A stretch of 64,000 nt of DNA from Perlucidibaca piscinae DSM 21586 (GCF_000420045.1 NZ_ATUE01000008.1:245242-309241); one strand, 5' to 3'. Shown: positions 35,718 through 46,632, counted from the stretch's first letter. The notes: generated from the letters alone by a model not told the origin. Numbers and translations are program-made.

Positions 35718-36205
35718 TGGCCTACCTGCTGGATGCGAATGTGTTCATCCAGGCCAAGAACCTGCAGTACGGTTTTGATTTCTGTCCGGCATTCTGGGAT
35801 TGGCTGGATGTGAAATACGTTGCGGGTGAACTGTTCAGCATCCAGCAGGTAGGGGATGAGCTGTGTGCGGGCGATGATGAACTGTCGGCCTGGGCCGAGG
35901 CGAGGGGCGAAGGCTTCTTCCTGTCACCCGATGCCGCCGTGATGAGTGCGCTGCCGAACTTGAGTTTGTGGGCCAATACGCAGAGCTTCAGGCCGGCTGC
36001 CGTGAGTACTTTTCTGCAAAGTGCGGATTACTGGTTGGTCGCGCATGCCGTGGCGCATGGACATGTGCTGGTGACCCACGAAGTGCCCTCCGATGGTTTG
36101 TCCAGAATCAAGATTCCGAACGCCTGCGTAGCAATGGGTGTGCAGTTCGTGAGCCCCTACCAGATGCTGCGCCGCGAGCGCGCCCGGTTCGTGCTGGGAG
36201 CCTGA
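35717..36205 (+). CDS. DUF4411 PIN-like toxin
   Basis: 162 aa with a PIN-like start MAYLLDANVFIQAKNLQYGF, the conserved acidic Asp in LDANVF, FWDWLD, an acidic ADYWLVAHA segment and VLVTHEV. Family members are predicted RNases, and the toxin of this pair is expected to act on RNA. Start overlaps the antitoxin stop. The AT-poor sequence matches neighbours, so recent transfer is not obvious from composition. Confidence 0.86.
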   Translation: MAYLLDANVFIQAKNLQYGFDFCPAFWDWLDVKYVAGELFSIQQVGDELCAGDDELSAWAEARGEGFFLSPDAAVMSALPNLSLWANTQSFRPAAVSTFLQSADYWLVAHAVAHGHVLVTHEVPSDGLSRIKIPNACVAMGVQFVSPYQMLRRERARFVLGA

Positions 36206-36352
36206 ATCGATACGCGCTGTAAATGACTGATTGCCCAGGCGCACCTAGTCTCGGCAGAGAGGCAGGTGTACGCCAAATGCCTGCATTTCTATTCAATAAT
36301 CCTCCATAGGGCTCACTATCAAATTGTTTACAATGGGAATAGTATTAATTTT

Positions 36353-36372
36353 ATCTATTCATCATCTATTCA
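36353..36372 (+). repeat. two direct repeats upstream of yjjJ (possible operator)
   Basis: The 9-mer ATCTATTCA occurs twice with 11-bp spacing (36353-36361, 36364-36372), 10 nt before the yjjJ start. The surrounding 36206-36381 stretch has no gene and is AT-rich (about 36290-36375), with a palindrome AAATGC-CT-GCATTT at 36275-36288. HipA modules usually autorepress, so an operator here is plausible. Confidence 0.4.
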
Positions 36373-36381
36373 CATCAAGCC

Positions 36382-37698
36382 ATGCACGATGCCCTGCACG
36401 ATGCCCTGCTGGCCGGCCCGCTCACCTCGCGTGAGCTGCAGGCCCGGCTGGGTCTGAGCCAGCCCTCTGTGTCGCGGCTGCTGCGCGCGGCCGGAGCGTC
36501 GATCGCGACGCTGGGGGCCGGTCGTGCCACGCGCTACGGGCTCCGCCGCGCCTTGCCGGGGCTGGGCGATACCATCGCTGTGCATCGCGTGCTGCCGCAG
36601 GGTCGGGTTAGCCTGCTGGGGCGCCTGCAGGTGCTGCATGGCGGCTACGGGTTCGAGAACCTGGAGCCTCACGGGCATTCCGGCTTCTTCGACAGCCTGC
36701 CGTGGTTCATCGCCGACATGCGTCCGCAAGGGTTTCTCGGACGTGCCTTCGCGCAGCGGGTGGCGAGCCTGGGGCTGCCCGAGCGACTCGCGGACTGGAA
36801 CGATGACCATGTACTGATCGCGCTGGGGCTCGTCGGTGTTGATGCGCCGGGCAATCTGCTGCTGGGCGATGCGGCGTTGCAGGTCTGGTCATCCGAGCTG
36901 CCGGTTTTGCTGCCGCCGGAGGCACGCGCTGTACGTTACCCCGAACTGGCGGTCGCGGCCCTGAGCGGGGAGGCACCTGGCAGCTCGGCGGGGGGCGAGC
37001 AGCCCAAGTTCACCGCCATCCTGGCCGGCGAGCCGCCGCAGCATGTGATCGTGAAGTTCTCCGGTGACCTGGCCACCGAGGTGGGCCGCCGCTGGGCCGA
37101 TCTGCTGATTGCCGAGCACCATGCGCTCACGGTGATGCGGGAAGCCGGACAGCCAGCGGCGCTCACCGAGCTGGTGTTCGCCGCGAATCGCGTGTTTTTG
37201 CAGGTGCAACGCTTCGACCGCCAAGGCCTGCGCGGACGGCGCGGCATGATCTCGCTGGGGGCGTTCGATGACCAGTTCGTCGGGCGTCGCCAGCGTTGGC
37301 TGGACACGGCCGAGGCACTGGCCCGGCAGCAGTTGCTGAGTGAGGCCGGGGTGGCGCAGGTGGCCTGGCAGCAGGCCTATGCCGAGCTGATCGCCAACAC
37401 GGATCGTCATTTCGGCAACCTGTCACTGGGCTTCGAGGGCGTCTGGCCGGCCACGACCCTGCCAGCCTACGACATGCTGCCCATGCGCGATGCCCCGAAG
37501 TCCGACGGCGATGTCAGCCTGCAGCCGTTCCGGCCGGGTTTGCCAGCGGGGGGGGCGTCCGCAGCCATGTCATCACTCATTGAGGCGGCCACCCGGTTCT
37601 GGTCGCGGGTGGCTGGAGATGACCGGATGTCTGCGGACTACCGGGACGAAGCCAGGCACCGCCAGGCGCATGTGGCGGCGTTGTCAGCGCTGCTGTGA
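36382..37698 (+). CDS. yjjJ: HipA family toxin YjjJ (serine/threonine kinase)
   Basis: 438 aa, a one-piece HipA-like protein with its own N-terminal winged helix (residues about 5-60, LTSRELQARLGLSQPSVSRLL). The kinase half shows GGEQPKFTAIL (nucleotide loop), the catalytic ELIANTDRHFGNLSL and the YDMLPM metal motif, so kinase activity should be intact. It lacks a separate hipB antitoxin gene, as is typical of YjjJ. The first codons repeat His-Asp-Ala-Leu twice as an exact 12-nt tandem duplication. Confidence 0.88.
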   Translation: MHDALHDALLAGPLTSRELQARLGLSQPSVSRLLRAAGASIATLGAGRATRYGLRRALPGLGDTIAVHRVLPQGRVSLLGRLQVLHGGYGFENLEPHGHSGFFDSLPWFIADMRPQGFLGRAFAQRVASLGLPERLADWNDDHVLIALGLVGVDAPGNLLLGDAALQVWSSELPVLLPPEARAVRYPELAVAALSGEAPGSSAGGEQPKFTAILAGEPPQHVIVKFSGDLATEVGRRWADLLIAEHHALTVMREAGQPAALTELVFAANRVFLQVQRFDRQGLRGRRGMISLGAFDDQFVGRRQRWLDTAEALARQQLLSEAGVAQVAWQQAYAELIANTDRHFGNLSLGFEGVWPATTLPAYDMLPMRDAPKSDGDVSLQPFRPGLPAGGASAAMSSLIEAATRFWSRVAGDDRMSADYRDEARHRQAHVAALSALL

Positions 37699-37747
37699 GG
37701 CACGTTTTCCGCGTCCTGCCGGCGTGAGCACACGCTGTTACGTAAGT

Positions 37748-37984
37748 TCATCGGGTCAGCCACTCCACCAGCCGTCGGACCCTGGGCGCGACCACGGCCA
37801 CGGTCGGGAAGGCCACCGGCCAGGTCATCAGGCAGCTGTGCAGCCAGGCCGCCGGCAGGCCGGGGTGCAGGCCCTGGTTCATCACCAGCACGAAGCCGGA
37901 GACGATGCAGACCATGATGGCTGAGAGCAGGGCGCTGAACAGCAGCGGGGCGAAACGGGCGGGAATGCGCATGGTGTTCTCCAT
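37748..37984 (-). CDS. DUF2798 family small membrane protein
   Basis: 78 aa with two hydrophobic segments (FAPLLFSALLSAIMVCIVSG and WLHSCLMTWPVAFPTVAVVA), a topology typical of DUF2798. Function unknown. The gene follows the DUF2938 gene by 13 nt and shares its MerR-controlled promoter. An alternative start at Met5 would shorten it by four residues. Confidence 0.78.
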   Translation of the reverse strand: MENTMRIPARFAPLLFSALLSAIMVCIVSGFVLVMNQGLHPGLPAAWLHSCLMTWPVAFPTVAVVAPRVRRLVEWLTR

Positions 37985-37997
37985 TCAAGGCTGATGA

Positions 37998-38489
37998 TCA
38001 GACCGCGACCAGCAACCGGGCGGCACTGGCGGCGAGGTAGAGGCCGAGGCCGAACACGGCATGGGTCAGCAGGCTCTGCCGGCGGGCCTTGCCGGGATCG
38101 GGCGTGCGCGAGGCGGCTACGCCGGCACCCATGCCCGGCTGCATGAGCATGAAGGGTGCAAGCACGCTGACCAGACCGACGCCGAGGGCGGGCAGCAGAC
38201 TTGGCGTCTGCAGCCAGTCCGGGCCGACCAGTGCCACCAGCAGCGCGGCGAAGGTGATGCCGATCAGGTAGTGCGCGGTCCAGCCCAGCAGGCGTTCGCC
38301 GCGTACTGGCGCCGCTGCCGCGATGCGCGGGTGCCGGAAGCGTCCGGCGGGCATGTGGCCCAGCCAGCGTCCCACCAGTCCGTAGTCCGGGGCCGGAATG
38401 CCGAGCAGGGGCCGGCGCGCCAGTCCCCACAGGTCCATGACCAGGGTGGCGCCGACGCCGGTGATGACGATGCCAGCAAGGGTATTCAT
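37998..38489 (-). CDS. DUF2938 family membrane protein
   Basis: 163 aa with about four to five membrane segments (TLAGIVITGVGATLVMDL, TAHYLIGITFAALLVALVG, PALGVGLVSVLAPFMLMQPG, LLTHAVFGLGLYLAASAA). ATG 38489 follows a suitable ribosome site, and the longer frame overlaps the regulatory region. Function is unknown. With DUF2798 it forms a two-gene unit divergent from the merR gene. Confidence 0.8.
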   Translation of the reverse strand: MNTLAGIVITGVGATLVMDLWGLARRPLLGIPAPDYGLVGRWLGHMPAGRFRHPRIAAAAPVRGERLLGWTAHYLIGITFAALLVALVGPDWLQTPSLLPALGVGLVSVLAPFMLMQPGMGAGVAASRTPDPGKARRQSLLTHAVFGLGLYLAASAARLLVAV

Positions 38490-38529
38490 GTGCGGTCTCC
38501 TGAGCTTGCCTCCAAGGGCGGTCAGGCGT

Positions 38530-38560
38530 AGCGTGCATCTTGAAGTCGACTTGAGGTCAA
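38530..38560 (-). promoter_or_regulatory. MerR-type promoter between DUF2938 and merR
   Basis: On the minus strand TTGACC (38555-38560) is followed by a 19-nt spacer and a weak -10 CACGCT (38530-38535). The spacer carries the near-palindrome CTCAAGTCGACTTCAAG. A 19-bp spacer with a palindrome between -35 and -10 is the hallmark of MerR/SoxR-controlled promoters. The element also covers the region just upstream of the merR start, so autorepression is likely. Confidence 0.6.
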
Positions 38561-38565
38561 GAGGC

Positions 38566-38985
38566 ATGCTCGATATTTCTGACGTGGCCAGGCGCAGCGG
38601 GCTGCCGGCATCCACCCTGCGTTATTACGAGTCGCGGGGACTGATCACCTCGGTGGGGCGCTCGGGCCTGCGCCGCCTGTTCCGCGACGACATCCTGCAG
38701 CGTCTGGCCCTGATCTCGCTGGGGCAAGCCGCGGGCCTCTCGCTGGATGACATGGCGCGCATGTTCGCACCCGATGGCACGCCGGACATTGACCGCGAGC
38801 TGCTGACGCGCAAGGCCGATGAGCTCGAGGCACGCATCCGCCAGCTCAGCGCGATGCGTGACGGACTGCGCCATGCCGCCGCCTGCCAGGCGCCCAGCCA
38901 TCTGGAGTGCCCGAGCTTTCAGCGCCTGCTGTCGGCGGCAGCCAGCGGGGCGCTGGCCGCGCGTGGCGGCAAGCGCTTGTCCTGA
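38566..38985 (+). CDS. MerR family transcriptional regulator
   Basis: 139 aa. The N-terminal winged HTH (ISDVARRSGLPASTLRYYESRG) is followed by a coiled-coil dimerisation helix (about 80-112) and a C-terminal segment with two Cys (Cys-Gln and Leu-Glu-Cys-Pro) that could sense a metal or oxidant. ATG 38566 is preceded by AAGAGG. It is divergent from the DUF2938-DUF2798 pair, which it probably controls. Confidence 0.9.
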   Translation: MLDISDVARRSGLPASTLRYYESRGLITSVGRSGLRRLFRDDILQRLALISLGQAAGLSLDDMARMFAPDGTPDIDRELLTRKADELEARIRQLSAMRDGLRHAAACQAPSHLECPSFQRLLSAAASGALAARGGKRLS

Positions 38986-39011
38986 GCGCCGACCCGGGCG
39001 CATGCTGGATT

Positions 39012-39236
39012 TCAGTCGGGCTGACGCACCATGCGGATGGCATCGAACGGGCACACGGCATGACATTTCGCGCAGCCCGTGCAGCCGTCGGCGTCATGCA
39101 GCATCGCGCGCTTGCGTCCCCAGCCCTGAGGGCGCTCGCTCTCCAGCCACAGCACATGCGGCGGGCACGCTGCCACGCAGCGACCGCAGGCGGTGCAGCG
39201 CTCGGGATCAATCTCGGGCAGGGCGATGGCGGGCAT
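39012..39236 (-). CDS. 2[4Fe-4S] ferredoxin-like protein
   Basis: 74 aa with two cluster-binding motifs: CTACGRCVAACP and CTGCAKCHAVCP, each with a CxxCxxCxxxCP pattern. It transfers electrons in the cytoplasm; partners are unknown. Short basic loop between the motifs. Divergent from the HD-domain gene. Not adjacent to a typical oxidoreductase partner. Confidence 0.9.
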   Translation of the reverse strand: MPAIALPEIDPERCTACGRCVAACPPHVLWLESERPQGWGRKRAMLHDADGCTGCAKCHAVCPFDAIRMVRQPD

Positions 39237-39342
39237 GCAGGGGCTCGCGGCGGGTCGTTAAGTCATGGTCGCGCGCTGGCGAGTTCTTGTACAGCGCGCC
39301 GGATGCGGTAGGCTCGTGACTTTGTCGCCCGAGACCGCCGCC

Positions 39343-39879
39343 ATGCTCACTGCCCATGATCTGCTGGACCGTCTGCTGCACACCTACCGCAAGCCGCTGG
39401 CGGACGAGCTGTCCGGCTACGCCAACCACTGTCGTCGCATGCTCAGTTTCTGCCTGGCGCTGGCACCGCAGGCCGGCATCGAGGATCAGCACAAGCTGGC
39501 CATCGCTGCCGCTTTCCATGACATCGGCCTGTGGACCGACGATACCCTGGACTATCTGCCGCCCTCGGTGCAGCTTGCTGCCGATTATCTGAGCGCCAGC
39601 GGTCATGCCGGCTGGATCGAGGAGGTCGGCCTGATGATCAGCGAACACCATCGTCTGCGACCGGTGCGTGATGCGCGCTATCCGCTGGTGGAGGTGTTCC
39701 GGCGCGCCGATCTGGTCGATTTCTCGCGCGGGGTGTACACCGCCGGGCTGCCGCGCTCGCTGATCCGTGCCCAGCAGGCGCTGTTTCCCAACGCCGGCTT
39801 TCACCGCATGCTGGCGCGACGCGGTCTGCGCTGGATGGCCAGGCATCCGCTGCGTCCGCTGCCCATGCTGAAGTGGTGA
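39343..39879 (+). CDS. HD domain-containing protein
   Basis: 178 aa from ATG 39343. An HD-type phosphohydrolase arrangement is visible: His in YANHCRRM, the HD pair in FHDIGLWTD, then EHHRLRPV and RRADLVDFS. Such proteins cleave phosphate esters or nucleotides, and the substrate is unknown. A longer frame to 39265 has poor coding character. The gene is close upstream of the rlmN-like gene (43 nt). Confidence 0.82.
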   Translation: MLTAHDLLDRLLHTYRKPLADELSGYANHCRRMLSFCLALAPQAGIEDQHKLAIAAAFHDIGLWTDDTLDYLPPSVQLAADYLSASGHAGWIEEVGLMISEHHRLRPVRDARYPLVEVFRRADLVDFSRGVYTAGLPRSLIRAQQALFPNAGFHRMLARRGLRWMARHPLRPLPMLKW

Positions 39880-39922
39880 TGGCCGGGGACATTTGCCGCC
39901 GGCGCTGCTACCCTCCGCGCCC

Positions 39923-40954
39923 ATGCGCCTGACCGATCTCGACCTTCGCCTTGCCAGCCTCGGTGCCCGCCCCGTGCACCGGGACGCATTGCTGCGTGCC
40001 TGGCTGCAGGGCCGACCCCTGCATGCTGCCGGCACCACCCGGCAGCAGGTCGCCGATGTCTTCCCCAAGGCCCTGCGCGAGGCGTTGCCGCAGCTGTCTG
40101 CCGAGCTTGATGACCTGGCCCGGATACGTTCCGAGCACCCGGCACCGGATGGCTCGGCGCGTCTGCTGGTCGACATTCCCGATGGCCAGATGGTCGAGAC
40201 GGTGCTGCTGCCGCGTGACGGCGTGTGCGTGTCGTCCCAGGTCGGCTGCGCGGTGGCCTGCCGCTTCTGCATGACCGGCAAGAGCGGCCTGCTGCGCCAG
40301 GTCAGCAGCCTGGAGATCGTCGCCCAGGTGGTGCAGGCGCGTCGTCGCCGGCCGGTGCGCAAGGTGGTGTTCATGGGCATGGGCGAGCCGGCACACAACC
40401 TCGACAACGTGCTCGAGGCCATTGATCTGCTCGGCACCCATGGCGGCATCGGTCACAAGAATCTGGTGTTTTCCACAGTCGGTGACCCGCGCGTGTTCGA
40501 GCGGCTGCCGCTGCAGCGCGTCAAGCCGGGGCTCGCGCTGTCGCTGCACACCACCAGGGCCGAGTTGCGCGAGCACCTGCTGCCGAAGGCGCCGAGAATC
40601 GCGCCGGACGAGCTGATGGCACTGGGCGAGGCGTATGCGCGCCGCGTCGGCTATCCTGTCCAGGTGCAGTGGACGCTGCTCAAGGGCGTCAATGACGGTG
40701 ATGACGAGCTGGCGGCCATCCCGGCCCTGTTTGCCGGCAAGTACGCGGTGCTCAACCTGATTCCCTTCAACAGCCTCGAGGGCGACGACTACCAACGTCC
40801 GGACGGGGAGCGTATCGTGGAGATGGTGCGCTACCTGGCCAGCCGTGGCGTGCTGGTCAAGGTGCGCAACAGCGCAGGCCAGGAAGTCGCTGGCGGCTGT
40901 GGCCAGCTGCGTGCCCGCGCCGTCGAGTTCGTCAACACGCGCGGGTTGCGCTGA
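39923..40954 (+). CDS. RlmN-like radical SAM methyltransferase
   Basis: 343 aa of the RlmN/Cfr family. Radical SAM cysteines lie in CAVACRFC, with the upstream VCVSSQVG Cys and the C-terminal Cys in AGGCGQLR that acts in methyl transfer in RlmN, so a working enzyme is likely. RlmN methylates A2503 of 23S rRNA and some tRNAs. Length and sequence look like a paralogue rather than the main RlmN, which normally sits near ndk/pilF/ispG. Confidence 0.85.
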   Translation: MRLTDLDLRLASLGARPVHRDALLRAWLQGRPLHAAGTTRQQVADVFPKALREALPQLSAELDDLARIRSEHPAPDGSARLLVDIPDGQMVETVLLPRDGVCVSSQVGCAVACRFCMTGKSGLLRQVSSLEIVAQVVQARRRRPVRKVVFMGMGEPAHNLDNVLEAIDLLGTHGGIGHKNLVFSTVGDPRVFERLPLQRVKPGLALSLHTTRAELREHLLPKAPRIAPDELMALGEAYARRVGYPVQVQWTLLKGVNDGDDELAAIPALFAGKYAVLNLIPFNSLEGDDYQRPDGERIVEMVRYLASRGVLVKVRNSAGQEVAGGCGQLRARAVEFVNTRGLR

Positions 40955-41031
40955 GTCAACCGCCGCCGCTGGCGGACGTGAGTGTGGCGCTGGCGATTCG
41001 CCATGAATCATGCCGGCCACAGGAGAGTGAG

Positions 41032-41790
41032 ATGGATTCCGCGGACGTGATTCTGTCGCGTCAGCGCCTGCTGTCAGGCGCGCTCACGGCGGCCGTGCAG
41101 CGTCTGTCCGATGCAGACGAAGCGAATGCTCTGCATGACCTGCGCGTGGCCCTGCGCCGGGTGCAGAGCCTGCTCGTGCTGTTGCCCGATGTCGATGGCG
41201 GCGAACTGTCCTGGGCGGTACGCGAGACCATTCGCCTGCTGGGCCCGGCGCGTGACCTGGAGTCGCTGTGTGCCGAGCTGGAGCGTCTCGGGCTGGATGC
41301 GGTTGCGGTGCCGCGCCTGCGTCTGCTGCGGCGCATGCGTCGTGACATCGCGCGCAGCCAGACCCTGCACTGGTTGCAGCAGGCCCTGGCGGCATGGCCC
41401 GGGCTGGCCGCGGCGGCACGGCAGCGTGATGCCGACTGGCCGCATCCGCATCGCATGGCGCGCCAGCAGCAGCGCCAGCTGAAGACGCTGCGTCAGGGGT
41501 TGGAGATGGCTCCCGTGGATCGTCACGCCATTCGCCTGCTGGTCAAGGCCTTGCGCTACAGCGACCGGGTCTATCCCGAGCCGGGCCTGTTCGGTCCGCG
41601 CCAGCGTGCCGCGCTGAAACAGGCGCAGGCCGATGTCGGACGCTGGCATGACACCATGCACTGGCTGGTGCTGGCGGAATCCGAGGACGATCTGCAGGTG
41701 GGCGTGCCCGGCTGGCAGGCATCAATGCGCCGTTTCGAACGCGATGCCGATCACAGTCTGGAGCAGCTTCGTCAGCGCCTGCTGCGCTGA
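41032..41790 (+). CDS. CHAD domain-containing protein
   Basis: 252 aa, all helical, with the conserved His and basic residues of the CHAD (conserved histidine alpha-helical) domain, as in LHDLRVALRRVQSLL and IRLLVKALRYSDRVY. CHAD domains bind polyphosphate and often associate with polyphosphate granules. No fused CYTH domain is present. Start ATG 41032 has AGGAGAGTGAG in front. Confidence 0.85.
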   Translation: MDSADVILSRQRLLSGALTAAVQRLSDADEANALHDLRVALRRVQSLLVLLPDVDGGELSWAVRETIRLLGPARDLESLCAELERLGLDAVAVPRLRLLRRMRRDIARSQTLHWLQQALAAWPGLAAAARQRDADWPHPHRMARQQQRQLKTLRQGLEMAPVDRHAIRLLVKALRYSDRVYPEPGLFGPRQRAALKQAQADVGRWHDTMHWLVLAESEDDLQVGVPGWQASMRRFERDADHSLEQLRQRLLR

Positions 41791-41791
41791 C

Positions 41792-43327
41792 TCAGCCCGG
41801 TCCCAGCGGCCAGCCGGCTGCCAGCCACACCCCCAGCAAGGTCCCCCAGCCCAGCAGCAATGCCAGCGAGTAGGGCAGCATCAGTGCCATCAGGGTGCCG
41901 ATGCCGGCGGATGGCTGATGTCGCTGCGCGAACGCCACCACCATGGCGAAATAGGGCATCAGCGGGGTGATGATGTTGGCCACGCTGTCCCCGACGCGGT
42001 AGGCGGCGAGCGTGGCGTCGGCGGGAATGCCGACCAGCACGAACATCGGGATGAACACCGGGGCCATCAGTGCCCACTTGGCCGAGGCCGATCCGATCAG
42101 CAGATCCAGCGCGACGGTGAGCAGCACGAACAGCAGCAGCAGGGCCACCGGAGACCAGGCCAGTTCGCGCAGGCCCAGTGCCCCGTCGAGCGCGATCAGC
42201 TGGCCGATCTGGCTCCACTGGAAGTACGCCACGAACTGGGCGGCGAAGAACATCAGCACCAGATAGCTGGCCAGGCTGCGCAGGGTGTCCTCAAGTGCCG
42301 ACACGGCATCGCTGCTGCGTGTCCACAGGCCGCTGACACGGGCATAGAGGATGCCGGCAACGCCGCTCCAGACCGCGACCAGCACCACGATGCCGCTGAT
42401 CCAGGGGGAGCGGATCAGCGAGCCATCGTCGCCGCGCAGGCTGGCGTCGGCCGGCAGCAGGGTGAGCGCGATCACGGCAAGCACCAGCAGTGTCCACAGC
42501 CCGACGGCGCGCAGGCCGCCGCGATGCAGGGGGACCAGCGCATCGGCGGCCGAACTGCCGGCGGCAGTCTCGCCGTGCGCGGGCGAGCCGTCGACCGTGG
42601 CCTGTGTGGCAGCCGGCTGACGCTGCAGGTAGGGCAGGATCAGCGTGTGATGCACCAGCGTGACCACCCCGGTGACCAGCACGACCGACACCGCCATGAA
42701 ATAGTAGTTCGCGGTGACCGCCACGTGCGCGTCGGCATCCAGTGTGCGCAGGGCTTCGCTGGCAATGCCGGCGAGCAGGGCATCCACCGGTCCGATCAGC
42801 AGATTGGCGGAAAAGCCGCCGGACACGCCGGCAAACGCGCAGGCGATGCCCGCCAGCGGTGGCAGGCCGGCACGCTGGAAGAGCAGGCCGGCGAGCGGGA
42901 TCACCACCACGTAGCCGGCGTCGGCGGCAATGCTCGACATCACCCCGGCGAAGGCCACCACCGCCGGCAGGCTGCGCCGGCCGCTCAGACGCACCAGCCG
43001 CGCCAGGGCGGCGCCCAGCAGGCCGGAACGCTCGGCAAGACCGAGGCCGAGCATGGCCACCAGCACAGTACCGACCGGGGCGAACTGGGTGAAGTTGCTG
43101 ACCGTCTCGCCCAGAATGCGGCGCAGGCCGTCTGCCGAGAGCAGGTTGACGGCGCTCACGGTGCGGCTGCCATCCGGCCAGACTGCCTGCCAGCCGCTGG
43201 CGGCGGCCACGGCCGAGGCTGCCAGCACCAGGCCGCAAAGCCAGACGAAGAGCCAGGTCGGTGGCGGCAGCCGGTTGCCCAGGTGTTCGATGCGGGCCAG
43301 CGCCTGCAGCAGTCTCGAGTCGCTCAT
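41792..43327 (-). CDS. abgT: AbgT family transporter
   Basis: 511 aa inner-membrane transporter, with motifs typical of the AbgT/MtrF family (PPTWLFVWLCGLVL, MGFSA-type FSANLLIGPVDALLAGI, VDLLIGSASAKWALMAPVFIPMF). Members import p-aminobenzoyl-glutamate or export sulfonamides. About ten hydrophobic segments. It is convergent with the CHAD gene and follows pta on the same strand. Substrate not determined. Confidence 0.92.
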   Translation of the reverse strand: MSDSRLLQALARIEHLGNRLPPPTWLFVWLCGLVLAASAVAAASGWQAVWPDGSRTVSAVNLLSADGLRRILGETVSNFTQFAPVGTVLVAMLGLGLAERSGLLGAALARLVRLSGRRSLPAVVAFAGVMSSIAADAGYVVVIPLAGLLFQRAGLPPLAGIACAFAGVSGGFSANLLIGPVDALLAGIASEALRTLDADAHVAVTANYYFMAVSVVLVTGVVTLVHHTLILPYLQRQPAATQATVDGSPAHGETAAGSSAADALVPLHRGGLRAVGLWTLLVLAVIALTLLPADASLRGDDGSLIRSPWISGIVVLVAVWSGVAGILYARVSGLWTRSSDAVSALEDTLRSLASYLVLMFFAAQFVAYFQWSQIGQLIALDGALGLRELAWSPVALLLLFVLLTVALDLLIGSASAKWALMAPVFIPMFVLVGIPADATLAAYRVGDSVANIITPLMPYFAMVVAFAQRHQPSAGIGTLMALMLPYSLALLLGWGTLLGVWLAAGWPLGPG

Positions 43328-43338
43328 GCCGGTCCTGT

Positions 43339-45414
<2,076 letters not shown>

Positions 45415-45429
45415 GACAGACTCCGGCAA

Positions 45430-46632
45430 TCAGGGGGTGGCGGCGAGCACGGCCAGGGTGTCGAGGGCGATCTGGCGCTCCTCGTTGGTGGCGATGACCC
45501 AGATCTGTGGCGAGGGCGAGCCGTTGTCGATGCGACCCTGCTCGCCGCGAATGCAGCGCGCATTGGCGGCGGCATCCAGGCGCAGCCCGAGCAGGTGCAG
45601 CTGGGCCACGGTGCGCTCGCGCACCAGCGCCGAGTTCTCGCCGATGCCGCCGGTGAAGATCAGGCCGTCCAGACGTGGCAGCGCGCAGCTCATGGCGGCC
45701 AGCGATTTGGCCAGGCGGTAGCAGAACACCTCCACGGCGAGGGTGGCGCCGGCATGGCCGTCGGCGCGTGCCTGCTCGAGGGTGCGCATGTCGTTGGAAA
45801 GCCCGCCGGAGAGGCCGAGCAGACCGCTTTCATGGTTGAGCAGGCGGTCGATCTCGGGCAGCGACCAGCCCAGCGTGCGTGCCAGGTGGCCGTGCAGGTT
45901 GGGGTCGACGTCACCACTGCGGGTGCCCATGACCAGACCCTCCAGCGGCGTCAGCCCCATGCTGGTGTCGACGCTGCGCCCGTCGGCGATGGCACAGGTC
46001 GAGGCTCCGTTGCCGAGGTGGGCGCAGAGCCAGCCGCTGCCAGCCTCGGCCAGGCCGCTGCGCGCGATGGCCTGCTGGCTGACGTAGCGGTGGCTGGTGC
46101 CGTGGAAGCCGTAGCGGCGCACACCATGCTCCTGGTACAGGAACTCCGGCAGCGCGTAGCGGTAGGCACGGGCCGGCAGGGTCTGATGGAAGGCGGTATC
46201 GAACACGGCCACGTGCGGCAGACTCGGGAACACGGCCATCGCGGCCTCGATGCCGAGCAGGTTGGCCGGGTTGTGCAGCGGTGCCAGCGGCGAGGTGGCA
46301 CGGATCGCGGCCAGCGTCTCCGGTGTCAGCCGGCAGGCACCGGAGAAGCGTTCGCCGCCATGCACCACGCGATGGCCTATGCCGGTCAGGCCACCAGCTG
46401 CGGCGGCCTCGACCAGCGGCAGCAGGGTGGCCAGGGCGCGGGCATGATCGGCGCCGGCGATTGCCTGTTCGGCGGTGCTGCCGTTGCCGGTCCAGCGCAG
46501 GCGGGCCTCGGCCGTGCCCAGGCGCTCGGCGAGGCCGGTCAGCACGGCCTCCGGCTGGTCATCGCGGATCAGCGCGAACTTGATCGACGAGCTGCCGCCG
46601 TTGATGACCAGGATCTGTCGGGTGCGCGTCAT
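45430..46632 (-). CDS. ackA: acetate kinase
   Basis: 400 aa, ASKHA-fold kinase that makes acetate and ATP from acetyl phosphate, or the reverse. The signatures ILVINGGSSSIKFAL, IGHRVVHGGERF, VFDTAFHQTLP and GFHGTSHRYV are complete. First gene of ackA-pta. Confidence 0.97.
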   Translation of the reverse strand: MTRTRQILVINGGSSSIKFALIRDDQPEAVLTGLAERLGTAEARLRWTGNGSTAEQAIAGADHARALATLLPLVEAAAAGGLTGIGHRVVHGGERFSGACRLTPETLAAIRATSPLAPLHNPANLLGIEAAMAVFPSLPHVAVFDTAFHQTLPARAYRYALPEFLYQEHGVRRYGFHGTSHRYVSQQAIARSGLAEAGSGWLCAHLGNGASTCAIADGRSVDTSMGLTPLEGLVMGTRSGDVDPNLHGHLARTLGWSLPEIDRLLNHESGLLGLSGGLSNDMRTLEQARADGHAGATLAVEVFCYRLAKSLAAMSCALPRLDGLIFTGGIGENSALVRERTVAQLHLLGLRLDAAANARCIRGEQGRIDNGSPSPQIWVIATNEERQIALDTLAVLAATP

